Below, in pieces: positions 1-9,840 of a DNA stretch of 64,000 bases. The notes beneath the pieces were generated by a model. It saw only the letters and a list, made by a program, of their open reading frames with translations. It had not been told where the DNA came from and did not search any database. Each line of letters starts with the position of its first letter. Positions within the stretch are counted from its first letter, which is position 1. A program made the translations under genes and the position numbers. The DNA is taken from positions 4,388,839 to 4,452,838 of the forward strand of contig NZ_AP027368.1 of assembly GCF_030296015.1 (NCBI RefSeq). Direction: 5' to 3'. The stretch is from Ferrimonas sp. YFM. Lineage in GTDB: Bacteria; Pseudomonadota; Gammaproteobacteria; Enterobacterales; Shewanellaceae.

Positions 1-952
1 AGTTGCGCTCCAGCAGGTGCACCAGAGACTCACCCGCATCCTCGCTGCACAGGGGCAACAACTCCAGAAGGGCCGGCTGGGGCTCCTTCTTGTTCAACTG
101 CGCCAACAGCGCCTTGCGCGCCTCAGCGGGCTGCTGGAAGCGGATCAACCCCTGGACATAGCTCTCCACCAGGGGGTCCTGGCGGCGTCGCCGCTTGGGA
201 AGCTGCTGCCAGCGCTCATTGAGCGCCTCCAGGGTATGGCAGGCCTCGAGGGCACCGCTCTCGATCTGGACCGGCAGTTGCTCCAGAGTCTCGGCATCCA
301 ACACCTTGTGTTTGGTCAGCGCCGGGGCGATGCGCGCCACCGCATCCCAATCCCGCTGACGCAGGAACAGCTCATGGGCCAGCTTCAGTACCGTCGGCCG
401 GTTTCTCAGGCTGGCGGAGAGTGACTCCAGACACTGGCGGGCACTGGCCAGCTCCCCGTCCTGAATCAGGTAGCGGATGCGGGCGATGTTCACCGCCGCC
501 TCACTGCCGGGAAAGCTCTGGGCCTGGGTAAGGAAGGCCTCCACCTGCTCACTGTGTCCCTGGTGATGGGCGGCCCGGGCGGCGGCCAGGTAGTTTACCA
601 GAGGCAACTCACCCGCATCGGCCCCCTTGGCCATGGTCTGCTCCGCCTTGGACCAGTTCTCTTCGGCCAGGGCCAACGCCCCTTCCAGGGTAAATTTGCG
701 CGACTTGCGCTGGCGCCAGCGCCTGGGCAGGGAGCGGGTCAGCCCGACGGTACGCAGCAGCTTGACCAGCAGCCATTCGGCCAGCTGCAGCAGGGCGAAC
801 CCCACCAGCAGCATCAATACCGCCGCCACCACAGAGGTCTCTATGGTGTATTCGCCGATGGCAACCAGCAGATACCCTTTGTTCTCAACCAGCTTGGGAC
901 CGGCGATGGCGCCGGCCAGAACGATCAGGGTGTAGATCAGCAGCCTAATCAT
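1..952 (-). CDS. hemY: HemY, heme-biosynthesis-associated TPR protein (3' end beyond window)
   Basis: This is the last visible gene of the leftward hemCDXY operon and it runs off the left edge, so the C-terminus is missing (about 317 codons visible). Its ATG overlaps the hemX stop as ATGA. The protein starts MIRLLIYTLIVLAGAIAG and has two hydrophobic segments at roughly residues 3-20 and 39-62, followed by a soluble helical region rich in Ala/Leu repeats, the usual HemY_N plus TPR layout. HemY is an inner-membrane protein linked to the protoporphyrin branch; its biochemical role is poorly defined, and it should not be confused with the protoporphyrinogen oxidase of the same name in Gram-positives. 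The assignment rests on membrane topology and operon position. Confidence 0.9.
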   Translation of the reverse strand, partial: MIRLLIYTLIVLAGAIAGPKLVENKGYLLVAIGEYTIETSVVAAVLMLLVGFALLQLAEWLLVKLLRTVGLTRSLPRRWRQRKSRKFTLEGALALAEENWSKAEQTMAKGADAGELPLVNYLAAARAAHHQGHSEQVEAFLTQAQSFPGSEAAVNIARIRYLIQDGELASARQCLESLSASLRNRPTVLKLAHELFLRQRDWDAVARIAPALTKHKVLDAETLEQLPVQIESGALEACHTLEALNERWQQLPKRRRRQDPLVESYVQGLIRFQQPAEARKALLAQLNKKEPQPALLELLPLCSEDAGESLVHLLERN

Positions 953-2256
953 CCCTGACTCTCCCGGCCCAGCCTGTCCTGAACCAGGGCCTCCAGCAGC
1001 GGCTGGCTCGCCAGTGAGTCGGGCAGGCGGCTGCCCAGCTCTGTCCGCTGCAACTCAGCCAGGCTGGTGAGTGCCCCTTCGATGGTGGCCTCATCCCGCT
1101 TGAAGTAGGTCTCCACCCAATCCGCCGCGGTGGACAACGCCTTGCGGTAGGCATCGGTGTGGCCGTGATAGAGCGCCAGCTGGGCCTGCATCAGCTTGCC
1201 TTTGAGGTGCTCCCTCAGGTACCACTCCTGCTCAGGCGCCAACAGGGGCTGCAACTCCCCCTGACGACGGCGTATGGTGATGAAATCATCCACCAGGGCG
1301 TTCCAGCTCTTGGCCAGGTTGCTCTTCCAGTCGCTGACAGACTCGCTGGGGGAATCGCTCACCTCGGCCTGAGCCAGGTCCGGCAGCTCCACCCGATTCA
1401 GGGGCCAACGATCCACAGAGTTGATCAGAGATTCTATGGTCAGGGCCACTCCTGCCAGATCCTGGCGGGGCAAGCCTTGCAGCACGGTAATGTCATCCCG
1501 CAACGCCTGACGCACCGGGGTCAGGGCTTCGTCCTTCATCAGATTGAGGCGGCGGTCGGCGTCCTTGAGCAGGGCGATGGCGGTGGCCACATCCTGCTCG
1601 AGCCACAGCTTGCGTGCGGCCATCTGCACCAGGTAATCGGACTCGGCCAGCAGCCAGTCTCTGGGCTGGCGCTCCCTGGCCTTGACCAGCTCGCCCTGAA
1701 GGCCGGTGACCTGTTTGATCAGTGCCTGCTGCTGCCTGTCCTGCTCCACCAGGCGTTGCTCCAGCTGGTTTCGCTCCGCCCCCATGCGATTGCGCAGCTC
1801 GTCCAACTTGCCGGAGAGAGACTGGGATTGCATCAGTTGCGCCTGACGCTGCTGGCCCTGCCACACGGTGTAGCCCACGGCGGCGGCGGCGATCAGCAGT
1901 GCCACAACGGCCACCATCAGCGCCGGCCCCTGGCCGCTTCCCTCTCGGGGACGCTCTGGTGCAGGCGCCGGTTGCTCCGCCTTGGGCTCGGGCTTAGGTT
2001 GCGGTTCCGGCTGGGGTTTCACCTCGGGCTGAGGTTCAGATGTTACCGATTCGGTCTCTGCCTTGACGGCAGAGGGGGAGCGCTTGGTGGCTGATTTTGC
2101 AGCACGACCGCGCCCTTTGGTTCCGGGACGGGCGGCAGGCTTATCTGCCGCCTCCTTGGTGTTCTCAACGGAGGTGGACTCGTCGTTAAGAGTAGATTGA
2201 TCCTGTTCGGCAGGTTTTGCGCTGGGAGAGCGAGGATTTTCAGGCTTCTTATCCAT
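949..2256 (-). CDS. hemX: HemX-like protein of the hemCDXY operon
   Basis: A 435-residue protein with a long low-complexity N-terminus (residues 1-110, rich in Lys, Pro, Glu, Ala), one transmembrane helix at about 111-132, then a Gln-rich coiled-coil stretch and a helical periplasmic domain. This is the HemX layout. The family is often labelled uroporphyrinogen-III C-methyltransferase, but it lacks the SUMT catalytic domain, so that activity is doubtful. The gene starts with ATG overlapping the hemD stop (TAATG) and ends overlapping hemY (ATGA), which indicates translational coupling. Confidence 0.9.
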   Translation of the reverse strand: MDKKPENPRSPSAKPAEQDQSTLNDESTSVENTKEAADKPAARPGTKGRGRAAKSATKRSPSAVKAETESVTSEPQPEVKPQPEPQPKPEPKAEQPAPAPERPREGSGQGPALMVAVVALLIAAAAVGYTVWQGQQRQAQLMQSQSLSGKLDELRNRMGAERNQLEQRLVEQDRQQQALIKQVTGLQGELVKARERQPRDWLLAESDYLVQMAARKLWLEQDVATAIALLKDADRRLNLMKDEALTPVRQALRDDITVLQGLPRQDLAGVALTIESLINSVDRWPLNRVELPDLAQAEVSDSPSESVSDWKSNLAKSWNALVDDFITIRRRQGELQPLLAPEQEWYLREHLKGKLMQAQLALYHGHTDAYRKALSTAADWVETYFKRDEATIEGALTSLAELQRTELGSRLPDSLASQPLLEALVQDRLGRESQG

Positions 2257-2981
2257 TACTGACGGTTCTTCCAGTTGGCTATCGACTCAAGGATGGCGTC
2301 ATCTCCTGCACCGCCGGTGACCAGGGTATGATGACACCCCAGCTTGCGGGCCGCATCGGCCACCCTTTCTACGGGCACCAGCCACAACTGCCGGGTCAAC
2401 CAGTCATGCTGGTGTTCCGGCAGCAGGGTAAAGAGGTTCTGCAGAATCTCGACACTGGTAGCCAGTATGGCGTTTACGCCGTCCCGTTGCCAGCTTTGAG
2501 CAAGATCTAATCCATTTAATTTAGGCAGTTGCCGACGGTAAACCTGCCAGTAACACACCTGCGCCCCCTCTCGATTCAACCGGTTAGCCATCGCCTCCCG
2601 CCCCCCGTTACCGCGCACTATGACAAAGCGCTTGCCGGCAACCTGCGCCATCTCAGGCAGGGTCCAGATCCCTTCGGTGGTTTCGTTGTCGGCGGGAGCG
2701 GTGAGCGGGTCCAGCCCCTGGGCACGCAGGGCAGCCGCTGTGGCGCCGCCGACGGCCAGATAGGTGATATTGGGCCAGACATCCACCAGGGGAGCGGCAT
2801 GATTCACCGCATTGGCGGACACGAAGAAAGCGGCATCGGCGTTAGCCAGGGGAGAGGGTTGTGGCGAGGGTTCGGCGACGATCTCGACCATGGGGCAGCA
2901 GCTGGCCTGCCACCCCACTGCCGCCAGCTTCCCGGCCAGCGGCTCGTTGCGACCCGCTGGGCGGGTCAGCAATATGTGCAT
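2256..2981 (-). CDS. hemD: Uroporphyrinogen-III synthase
   Basis: A 241-residue HemD that closes hydroxymethylbilane into uroporphyrinogen III with inversion of ring D. It starts [13 protein letters not shown], the typical N-terminal strand of the family, and carries the low-identity but recognisable two-domain pattern, including the Thr-Ser stretch around ILATSVEIL near residues 173-181. HemD proteins are poorly conserved, so the call leans on length and on its position directly after hemC. It overlaps hemC and hemX by one base at each end. Confidence 0.93.
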   Translation of the reverse strand: MHILLTRPAGRNEPLAGKLAAVGWQASCCPMVEIVAEPSPQPSPLANADAAFFVSANAVNHAAPLVDVWPNITYLAVGGATAAALRAQGLDPLTAPADNETTEGIWTLPEMAQVAGKRFVIVRGNGGREAMANRLNREGAQVCYWQVYRRQLPKLNGLDLAQSWQRDGVNAILATSVEILQNLFTLLPEHQHDWLTRQLWLVPVERVADAARKLGCHHTLVTGGAGDDAILESIANWKNRQ

Positions 2982-3913
2982 CAGGCCTCCCCGTACACCT
3001 CTTTCAGGATGACACCGGCGCCGGCTTCCAGCAGCTTGTCTGCCAGTTCGATGCCCAGGGCCTCGGCATTCTCCTTGTTGCCGCGAACCTCGTCACGCAG
3101 CAGCAGGCTGCCGTCAGGCTTACCCACCAGACCACGGAGCCACAGCTCATCACCCTCGAGCTCGGCATAGGCACCGATCGGCACCTGGCAGCCGCCTTCC
3201 AGACGGGTGTTCATGGCACGCTCGGCGATAACCCGGGCACGGGTTTCCGGATGCTCCAGTACGGAGAGCAGCTCCAGCAGTTCCTCATCTCCCAGGCGAG
3301 CCTCGATGCCGACGGCGCCCTGACCGTTCGCAGGCAGAGATTGCTCGCTCTCGATGAAGCCGGTGATGCGGTGTTCGAACTCCAGGCGCTTCAGACCCGC
3401 CGCCGCCAGGATGATGGCGTCATAGTCGCCGGCATCCAGCTTAGACAGTCGGGTGTTGACGTTGCCACGCAGGTCGCGAATCTCCAGATCCGGGCGCAGT
3501 TCACGCAGCTGGCACTGACGACGCAGGCTGGAGGTACCGACGACGGCCCCCTGAGGCAGCTCTTCCAGACTCTTGTAGTTGTTTGACACGAAGGCATCGC
3601 GGGGGTCTTCGCGCTCACAGATGGTGGTCAGGCCCAGGCCCTCAGGGAAGTCTACGGGCACATCCTTCATGGAGTGAACGGCGATGTCGGCACGGCCTTC
3701 CAGCATGGCCACTTCCAGCTCCTTGACGAACAGGCCCTTGCCACCAACCTTGGCCAGGGGGGTGTCGAGAATCTTGTCGCCCTTGGTGGACATAGGCAGC
3801 AGGATCACCTCCAGCCCGGGGTGTGCCTTCTCCAGCTCAGCCTTAACAAACTCAGCCTGCCACATGGCCAGGGGACTCTTGCGGGTGGCGATACGAATCT
3901 CTTTGCGTGCCAT
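2981..3913 (-). CDS. hemC: Hydroxymethylbilane synthase (porphobilinogen deaminase)
   Basis: Polymerises four porphobilinogens into hydroxymethylbilane in the cytosol. The ATG at 3911-3913 ([19 protein letters not shown]) is chosen over an upstream GTG at 3938-3940 because it places the dipyrromethane-binding cysteine ([15 protein letters not shown]) at residue 242, the position known for E. coli HemC. Other family marks are VHSMKDVP and GTSSLRRQ. It is the first gene of the leftward hem operon and is divergent from cyaA, sharing a region of about 200 bp. Confidence 0.97.
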   Translation of the reverse strand: MARKEIRIATRKSPLAMWQAEFVKAELEKAHPGLEVILLPMSTKGDKILDTPLAKVGGKGLFVKELEVAMLEGRADIAVHSMKDVPVDFPEGLGLTTICEREDPRDAFVSNNYKSLEELPQGAVVGTSSLRRQCQLRELRPDLEIRDLRGNVNTRLSKLDAGDYDAIILAAAGLKRLEFEHRITGFIESEQSLPANGQGAVGIEARLGDEELLELLSVLEHPETRARVIAERAMNTRLEGGCQVPIGAYAELEGDELWLRGLVGKPDGSLLLRDEVRGNKENAEALGIELADKLLEAGAGVILKEVYGEA

Positions 3914-4094
3914 AACTCTCGGTATCCTCAAACTAATCACCGGCTCAGCAGCGGGCCGGAACCGTCAAAAATTGCGCTCATGTTGCCAGCATTTCGCCGG
4001 GCATTAAAGCTACTGCGCCTGTCAGACCTCGATTTCTCCACCTGAGTTCCGGAAAATTGATCCTTTTCACGGTTTCTCCTCCGAGCCCACAAAG

Positions 4095-4110
4095 TGTTAT
4101 CATGATCACA
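4095..4110. promoter_or_regulatory. CRP-like site in the hemC-cyaA intergenic region
   Basis: TGTTA-TCATGA-TCACA has the exact 5-6-5 spacing of a CRP site and one mismatch to TGTGA-N6-TCACA. It ends 5 bp before the assigned cyaA GTG. In E. coli CRP-cAMP represses cyaA, so a site this close to the gene start would fit negative feedback. The role is inferred from motif and position only. Confidence 0.6.
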
Positions 4111-4115
4111 GTTTT

Positions 4116-6482
4116 GTGACTTTCTGTGAGCACCGCTTGAACTCCTACGACTCCGATCTTGCCCTGAGCAATGCCCTTAACCAGTCCAGACTGAGCCAGT
4201 TTCTCGGATGGCTGCCCCTGCCTCAGCGACAGGTGCTGGACAAGCTGGTTCAGGCACTGCAAGACAGCGGTCCCGAGGGGTGTCCTGAAGCGGCAGAGGG
4301 CTTCGTCACCCCGCCCATGGATACCCTTCCCTCCGACCAGCCCGGGCCTCTGCTCGGGCTCTATGCCATGGGCAGTTGCGGCAGTCTGGGGCAAACCCGA
4401 AGCTCCGACGTGGACCTGTGGCTGATTCATGAGAGCACCATGCCCAAGGAGGAGGTGGCCGCCCTGCAGCGCAAGGCGGACTGGCTGAGCCACTGGGCCA
4501 CGGAGCAGGGGCTGGAGACCCACCTGTTTGTCATCAACCCCTGCCAGTTTGGTATCCCCTGTCAGCGTTGTCTGGACAAGGAGCACAGCGGCAGTGCCCA
4601 GCACTGGCTGTTGCTGGAGGAGTTCTACCGCACCCAGGTCCGCCTGGCGGGGCTACCCATCGCCTGGTGGCCCGGAGCGCCGCAGGACGATCCGGGCCTG
4701 CTCACCCTGGGTGAGATCCAGCATCTGCCGGCGGCCGAGTTCTTCGGTGCCGCCCTGTGGCAGCTGTTCAAGGGGATCTCCCGCCCCCATAAATCCGCCC
4801 TTAAGGTACTGTTGCTGGAAGCCTATGTGGCCGACTACCCGGATCAGCGCATTCTCAGGGATCAGCTCTGGTATCGACTGAAAGCGGGACAATCCCCGCA
4901 GCAGGCGGATCCCTACCTGATGCTGTACGAGCGAATCGAAGGGTTCCTCAAGCGCCAGCAGGAAACCAGCCGGTTGTCCCTGGCTCAGCGCTGCTTCTAC
5001 CTCAAGTGTCACGACCCCAGATTCAGCAGCCAGTGGCGCGGCGAATTGATGGACGAGCTCACCCGGGACTGGCAGTGGACCCCGCTGCTGATCGAATCAC
5101 TGAATCAGGCCGAGCATTGGCATGCGGGTCAGGTGCGCTGGTTCAACCATCAGTTGCAACAGCTGATGCTCACCAGTTATCAGCGACTGACCGCGTTTGC
5201 CAGTCGCCAGCGCCTGCCACGACAGCTGCAGATTCAGGACATGGGCATTCTCACCCGCAAGCTCTACACCCAGTTCGAGTCAGAACCGGACAAATTGATT
5301 CGCCTTAACCCGCTGTGGAGCCACTCCCTGGCGGAGCAGGACCTGACCCTGCTGCAGGTGGATTCTGACGATGCTCAGGGGGGCACCTGGTACCTGTACC
5401 GCCAGCCTGCGGACAAGCGCCAGCTGTTTGGTGAAAGCCCTCTGTTTCATCATAGAAGCCGGCTGGCCTGCATCGCCTGGGCCGCCGCCAATGGGCTGGT
5501 TGAGGAGTACACCAGGGTGCACCGCTTCCACCTCGGGGAGGGCAGTGTCGACAAGACCCTGACCCGGCTGGCACGTCGGCTCACCCCGGCCCTGCATCGC
5601 CCGGAACGGGCGGATCTGGATGCCCTGCAACAACCCTGGCATCTGGATGAGGTCACCCTGGTGGTCAACCTGGAACAGGACCCCAGCAGTCGCTGGCACG
5701 GCTCTGAACTGATGCTGGACCTGCGGGGCAACCGGGTGCTCTCCACCGGCCGACCCCGACGCTCCCTGGCCGGATCGTTGGAGCTGATCACCCGCAACAG
5801 TTGGGGCGAACTGCACTATCACCAGTTTGAGGGGGAGCGGGGGCTGCTGCAGATGCTGGAGCAACTGCTGACCGGCATCACCAATGAGCATCTGCCCGAG
5901 ATCCAGGTGATCTCAGTGGGCCAGCGCGCCAACGCCCAGTTGGAGGACAGGCTCAGCTTCCTGGTTCACCAGTGCTGCCGTTTGCGTCAGCAGAGCCGGG
6001 CCGAAGCCCTGCAGGTGTTGCCCCTGACCCTGGGGGAGGAGCGATTTGGACTGCTGTTCTCCAGCCATGGCATGCACTGGCGTCCCGCCGACGAGCTGCC
6101 CAAATTGCCGGGGCCTCTGGTGGATGGCGAACTTCAGACCCTGCCCCAGCCGGATCTGGGGGAGGACCCCTATGCCAGTGCACCGGAGATTCTCCGCCAG
6201 CATGCCCGCAAGGGAATGCGCCAGTACTTCGTCCGCGAGCGGGAGCAGGGACTGGATGTCTACCTGCTGGATGAGAACAATGTGCTGCAGCGCTTCTTCC
6301 ACTCCGTGGGCCAGCTCAGCGCCCTCATCGACAGCATCAGTGAGCTCTACGTGTTCAAGCGGGAGGGCCGTTTCGGCGGGGGCAGCTTCAACCTGCCGCA
6401 GTTCTATCGGCTGAAACGCTGTCAGGGAGAGCTGACGGTACTGCCCCTGGCGGAGTCTGAGTTGGTCCACAACCAGGAGTGA
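4116..6482 (+). CDS. cyaA: Class I adenylate cyclase
   Basis: Makes cAMP from ATP for CRP signalling. The N-terminal catalytic signature is present at residues 86-100 (GSCGS then SDVD), matching the nucleotidyltransferase-type metal-binding motif of enterobacterial CyaA; the C-terminal two thirds corresponds to the regulatory part. At 788 residues it is somewhat shorter than the roughly 850 of E. coli. The GTG at 4116 has no clear ribosome-binding site; an in-frame TTG at 4137 is a real alternative, and E. coli cyaA also uses TTG. Divergent from hemC, as in enterobacteria. Confidence 0.93.
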   Translation: MTFCEHRLNSYDSDLALSNALNQSRLSQFLGWLPLPQRQVLDKLVQALQDSGPEGCPEAAEGFVTPPMDTLPSDQPGPLLGLYAMGSCGSLGQTRSSDVDLWLIHESTMPKEEVAALQRKADWLSHWATEQGLETHLFVINPCQFGIPCQRCLDKEHSGSAQHWLLLEEFYRTQVRLAGLPIAWWPGAPQDDPGLLTLGEIQHLPAAEFFGAALWQLFKGISRPHKSALKVLLLEAYVADYPDQRILRDQLWYRLKAGQSPQQADPYLMLYERIEGFLKRQQETSRLSLAQRCFYLKCHDPRFSSQWRGELMDELTRDWQWTPLLIESLNQAEHWHAGQVRWFNHQLQQLMLTSYQRLTAFASRQRLPRQLQIQDMGILTRKLYTQFESEPDKLIRLNPLWSHSLAEQDLTLLQVDSDDAQGGTWYLYRQPADKRQLFGESPLFHHRSRLACIAWAAANGLVEEYTRVHRFHLGEGSVDKTLTRLARRLTPALHRPERADLDALQQPWHLDEVTLVVNLEQDPSSRWHGSELMLDLRGNRVLSTGRPRRSLAGSLELITRNSWGELHYHQFEGERGLLQMLEQLLTGITNEHLPEIQVISVGQRANAQLEDRLSFLVHQCCRLRQQSRAEALQVLPLTLGEERFGLLFSSHGMHWRPADELPKLPGPLVDGELQTLPQPDLGEDPYASAPEILRQHARKGMRQYFVREREQGLDVYLLDENNVLQRFFHSVGQLSALIDSISELYVFKREGRFGGGSFNLPQFYRLKRCQGELTVLPLAESELVHNQE

Positions 6483-6537
6483 TCCCTGGGGCGACCGGCG
6501 CCGTACTGAGGGGTATTCCCTGCAGCGGAGGACCGCC

Positions 6538-7179
6538 ATGCTTTCACGAATTGACGAAACCGCCATGGAGAGGATGGCCCAGCGCTATCGGGCCCACTTC
6601 GTCAACAGCCTGTCCGGCTATAAGAGCGCCAACCTCATCGGCAGCATCAATTCTCAAGGGCTGACCAACCTGGCCATCGTCAGCTCGGTGTTTCATCTGG
6701 GCGCGGATCCACCGCTGATGGGGCTGATCATGCGCCCCCACTCAGCCCCCCGGCACAGCCTGGAGAACATTGAGGCCACTGGCTGCTTCACCATCAATCA
6801 GGTTCACCAGAGCATTCACCGTCAGGCCCACCAGAGCTCCGCCCGCTACCCCAGGGAGGAATCGGAGTTTGACGCCGTGGGGCTGACCCCAAGATTTGGA
6901 GAACGGCTGATTGCGCCCTATGTGGCGGAGAGCCGACTGAGCATGGGGATGGAACTGGTTCGGGTAAGGCACCTCGAAGAGAACGACACCCTGATGGTCT
7001 CAGCGCGAATCGTCGAGGTCTGGCTGGACCAGGCGGCCCTGGCAGAGGATGGCCACCTGCATCTGGAGCACCTGGATACGGTGGCGGTCAGCGGGCTGGA
7101 CCACTACCACAGGGGGGAGAGCCTCGGGCGGCTGGCCTACGCGAAACCGGGCCAGCCCCCGCTCTCGCTGGACAATTAG
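6538..7179 (+). CDS. Flavin reductase-like domain protein
   Basis: A 213-residue protein of the flavin reductase/FMN-binding split-barrel type. The central part reads like the family core: NLIGSINSQGLTNLAIVSSV, then loss-of-homology to substrate-specific loops and GCFTINQVH, where flavin-binding residues usually lie. It likely binds FMN and may act as an NAD(P)H:flavin reductase, but the substrate is unknown. A good ribosome-binding site (GGAGGA, 6 bases before ATG) lies 47 bp after cyaA, so it may be cotranscribed with it. It converges on cyaY with a 4-base overlap. Confidence 0.75.
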   Translation: MLSRIDETAMERMAQRYRAHFVNSLSGYKSANLIGSINSQGLTNLAIVSSVFHLGADPPLMGLIMRPHSAPRHSLENIEATGCFTINQVHQSIHRQAHQSSARYPREESEFDAVGLTPRFGERLIAPYVAESRLSMGMELVRVRHLEENDTLMVSARIVEVWLDQAALAEDGHLHLEHLDTVAVSGLDHYHRGESLGRLAYAKPGQPPLSLDN

Positions 7180-7493
7180 AAGCGGATCTGTTCGCCGCCC
7201 TGCTTGGCCACAGAGTCGCTGAGGAAGGTCAGCAGCTCCTGGCCACCACGCTCCTCTATCCAGTCTCCTTCACGAAAATCGAAGCGGTAGCCGCCGAACT
7301 TGGTGGCCAGCCACAGCTGGGACATCGCTTCCTGTTTGTTCAGGACGATGTGGCTGCCGTCGATGCACTCGAGATCAAGCACATTGCCGGACTGCTCATA
7401 ATCCAGCTCCAACTCTGAGTCGTCGATGCTCTCGACAATCTGTTCCAGTATCTCGTCAGCCAGCTGGTGGAAGCGACTTTGGTCCATAGCCAT
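7176..7493 (-). CDS. cyaY: Frataxin-like iron-binding protein CyaY
   Basis: A 105-residue bacterial frataxin. The N-terminal helix is rich in acids (QIVESIDDSELELDYEQSG), the expected iron-binding ridge, and the beta-sheet core includes QLWLATKFGGYRFDF. CyaY regulates iron-sulfur cluster assembly through IscS. It faces away from lptM-lysA, as in many gammaproteobacteria, where cyaY lies between cyaA and dapF. Confidence 0.95.
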   Translation of the reverse strand: MAMDQSRFHQLADEILEQIVESIDDSELELDYEQSGNVLDLECIDGSHIVLNKQEAMSQLWLATKFGGYRFDFREGDWIEERGGQELLTFLSDSVAKQGGEQIRF

Positions 7494-7573
7494 AATCTGG
7501 TTCTCTATTCAGTTGCATTTGGCACATGGGATGCGATTATAGAGGGCTAACTCAACAAGGTCATTTGTTTTCC

Positions 7574-7723
7574 ATGTCTCGACTCTCCACCGCCCTGATA
7601 CTGGGAATGCTGCTCTGTGCCTGCGGCCAGAAAGGCCCCCTTGAACTGCCCCAGCAGGAGCAGGTCAACCCGCCTCAGGCCGATGCTCAACAGCAGCCAC
7701 CACAGACAACTCAGGAACAGTAA
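7574..7723 (+). CDS. lptM: LptM-type small outer-membrane lipoprotein (YifL/LppL)
   Basis: A 49-residue lipoprotein. The ATG at 7574 is chosen because it gives a short signal peptide (MSRLSTALILGMLLCACGQ) with a lipobox LLCAC; the longer frame from 7526 would bury the signal. The mature part after Cys is GQKGPLELPQQ, the family hallmark. LptM is known to help maturation of the LptD LPS translocon. It lies 9 bp before lysA, the conserved position. The tail is Gln/Pro-rich and probably disordered. Confidence 0.9.
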   Translation: MSRLSTALILGMLLCACGQKGPLELPQQEQVNPPQADAQQQPPQTTQEQ

Positions 7724-7732
7724 GGGCCGCCC

Positions 7733-8977
7733 ATGGACCACTTCAGTTATCAACAGGGAACCCTGATGGCTGAAGCCGTCTCGGTCGCCGAACTGGCCGA
7801 ACGCATCGGCACTCCCTTCTATCTTTACTCTCGGGCCACCCTGGAGCGGCACTGGCATGCCTTCGATGGTGCCGTGGGAGACCACCCTCACCTGATCTGC
7901 TATGCGGTCAAGGCCAACTCCAACCTGGCGGTACTCAACCTGCTGGCCCGCCTCGGCAGCGGCTTCGACATCGTCTCCGGCGGTGAACTGGCCCGGGTAC
8001 TGGAAGCCGGTGGCGATCCCGCCAAGGTGGTGTTTTCCGGGGTGGGCAAATCCGCCGACGAGATGCGCCAGGCGCTGTCGGTGGGGATCCACTGTTTCAA
8101 CGTCGAATCGGAAGCGGAGCTGGAGCGCCTTAACATGGTGGCCCGGGAGCTGGGTGTTATCGCCCCCATCTCCCTGAGGATCAACCCGGATGTGGACGCC
8201 AACACCCACCCCTATATCTCTACCGGCCTGAAAGAGAATAAGTTCGGTATCCCCATGGCTCGGGCCCTGGAGAGCTATCGCCGTGCCGCCAGCCTCTCCC
8301 ATGTGGAGATCAAGGGGCTGGATTGCCACATCGGCTCACAGCTCACCAGCCTGCCCCCCTTCCTGGCCGCACTGGAGCGCTTGCTGGGGTTGATTGAACA
8401 GCTGGAGCAGGAGGGGATTCAGCTGGAACACCTGGATGTGGGCGGTGGTCTGGGCGTCACCTATGATGACGAAACGCCCCCTCACCCTGACCAGTATGCC
8501 CAGGCGCTGCTGCAGTGCCTGAAGGGGCGCCAGTTGACCCTGATCTTCGAGCCCGGCCGGGCCATCATGGCCAACGCCGGCATCCTGGTGACCCGAATCG
8601 AGTATCTGAAACAGGGTGAGGAGCGGGACTTTGCCGTGGTGGATGCGGCCATGAACGACCTGCTGCGCCCCAGCCTCTACAGTGCCTGGCAGAAGATCAT
8701 CCCGGTCACCCCCAGAGACGGCGAGCCGCGCCACTACGACGTAGTGGGCCCGGTGTGTGAAACCGGCGACTTCCTGGGTAAGGAGCGCCAGCTGACGGTG
8801 GAACAAGGGGATCTGCTGGCGGTGCGCAGCGCCGGGGCCTACGGATTTACCATGGCCTCCAACTACAACAGCAGGCCCCGCATCGCCGAGGTGATGGCCG
8901 ATGCTGACCAGACTCACCTGATTCGGGAACGAGAAACCCTGAATCAGTTGTGGCAAGGTGAGCATCTGCTGCCGTAA
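7733..8977 (+). CDS. lysA: Diaminopimelate decarboxylase
   Basis: Final step of lysine biosynthesis: PLP-dependent decarboxylation of meso-diaminopimelate. The 414-residue protein has the PLP lysine in CYAVKANSN (Lys60), the glycine-rich phosphate loop GGGLGV, EPGRA, and the active-site GPVCETGDFL from the partner subunit. It is followed at once by dapF, whose product is its substrate, so the two steps are coupled in one operon. Confidence 0.97.
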   Translation: MDHFSYQQGTLMAEAVSVAELAERIGTPFYLYSRATLERHWHAFDGAVGDHPHLICYAVKANSNLAVLNLLARLGSGFDIVSGGELARVLEAGGDPAKVVFSGVGKSADEMRQALSVGIHCFNVESEAELERLNMVARELGVIAPISLRINPDVDANTHPYISTGLKENKFGIPMARALESYRRAASLSHVEIKGLDCHIGSQLTSLPPFLAALERLLGLIEQLEQEGIQLEHLDVGGGLGVTYDDETPPHPDQYAQALLQCLKGRQLTLIFEPGRAIMANAGILVTRIEYLKQGEERDFAVVDAAMNDLLRPSLYSAWQKIIPVTPRDGEPRHYDVVGPVCETGDFLGKERQLTVEQGDLLAVRSAGAYGFTMASNYNSRPRIAEVMADADQTHLIRERETLNQLWQGEHLLP

Positions 8978-9012
8978 ACTAGTCAAAATTCAGATTCAAC
9001 AGGGGTAGCCTC

Positions 9013-9840
9013 TTGATTCACTTCTCCAAAATGCAGGGGTTGGGCAACGACTTCATGGTGATCGATGCGGTCACCCAGAACCTCTATCTCTCGCCGGAAC
9101 AGATCCGCCGTCTGGGAGACAGGCATTTTGGCGTGGGTTTCGATCAGCTGCTGCTGGTGGAGCCGCCCTATGATCCCGAGCAGGACTTCCACTATCGCAT
9201 CTTCAATGCCGACGGCAGTGAAGTGGAAAACTGCGGCAACGGCGCCCGCTGTTTCGCCCGCTTTGTGCGGATGAAGGGACTGACCAACAAGGATCAGATC
9301 GGGGTCAGCACCAAGGCGGGCTCCCTGGCCCTGCGCCTGGGTCAGGAGAATCAGGTCACGGTCAACATGGGCACCCCCAACTTCGAGCCCGGCTCACTGC
9401 CCTTCAGGGCCAACAAGGTGGAGAAGACCTATCTGCTGCAGACCGACGATGGCGTCCACCTCTGTGGCGCGGTCTCCATGGGCAATCCCCACTGTGTCCT
9501 CAAGGTGGATGATCTGGACAGCGCCGACGTCGAAGGGATTGGCCGCAGCCTCAGCACCCACGAGCGCTTCGCCAAGGGGGTCAATGTGGGCTTTATGCAA
9601 GTCCTGTCCGAACGCCACATCCGCCTGAGGGTGTATGAACGTGGCGTCGGCGAAACCCTGGCCTGTGGCACCGGCGCCTGTGCCGCCGCCGTCATCGGCC
9701 AGCATCAGGGAGTGTTGGCAGAGAGGGTGCGCGTAGACCTTCCAGGTGGTACCTTACACATTGAATGGCCAGGCCAGGGTAAGGCAGTGGAGATGACCGG
9801 GCCAGCCGTACACGTCTACGATGGTCAAATTGGATTATGA
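9013..9840 (+). CDS. dapF: Diaminopimelate epimerase
   Basis: Converts LL- to meso-diaminopimelate for lysine and peptidoglycan. Both catalytic cysteines are present: Cys74 in ENCGNGARC and Cys218 in ACGTGACAA. The start is TTG at 9013 with AGGGG upstream; it gives [16 protein letters not shown], which fits the family N-terminus. The stop overlaps the next gene as ATGA. Confidence 0.97.
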   Translation: MIHFSKMQGLGNDFMVIDAVTQNLYLSPEQIRRLGDRHFGVGFDQLLLVEPPYDPEQDFHYRIFNADGSEVENCGNGARCFARFVRMKGLTNKDQIGVSTKAGSLALRLGQENQVTVNMGTPNFEPGSLPFRANKVEKTYLLQTDDGVHLCGAVSMGNPHCVLKVDDLDSADVEGIGRSLSTHERFAKGVNVGFMQVLSERHIRLRVYERGVGETLACGTGACAAAVIGQHQGVLAERVRVDLPGGTLHIEWPGQGKAVEMTGPAVHVYDGQIGL

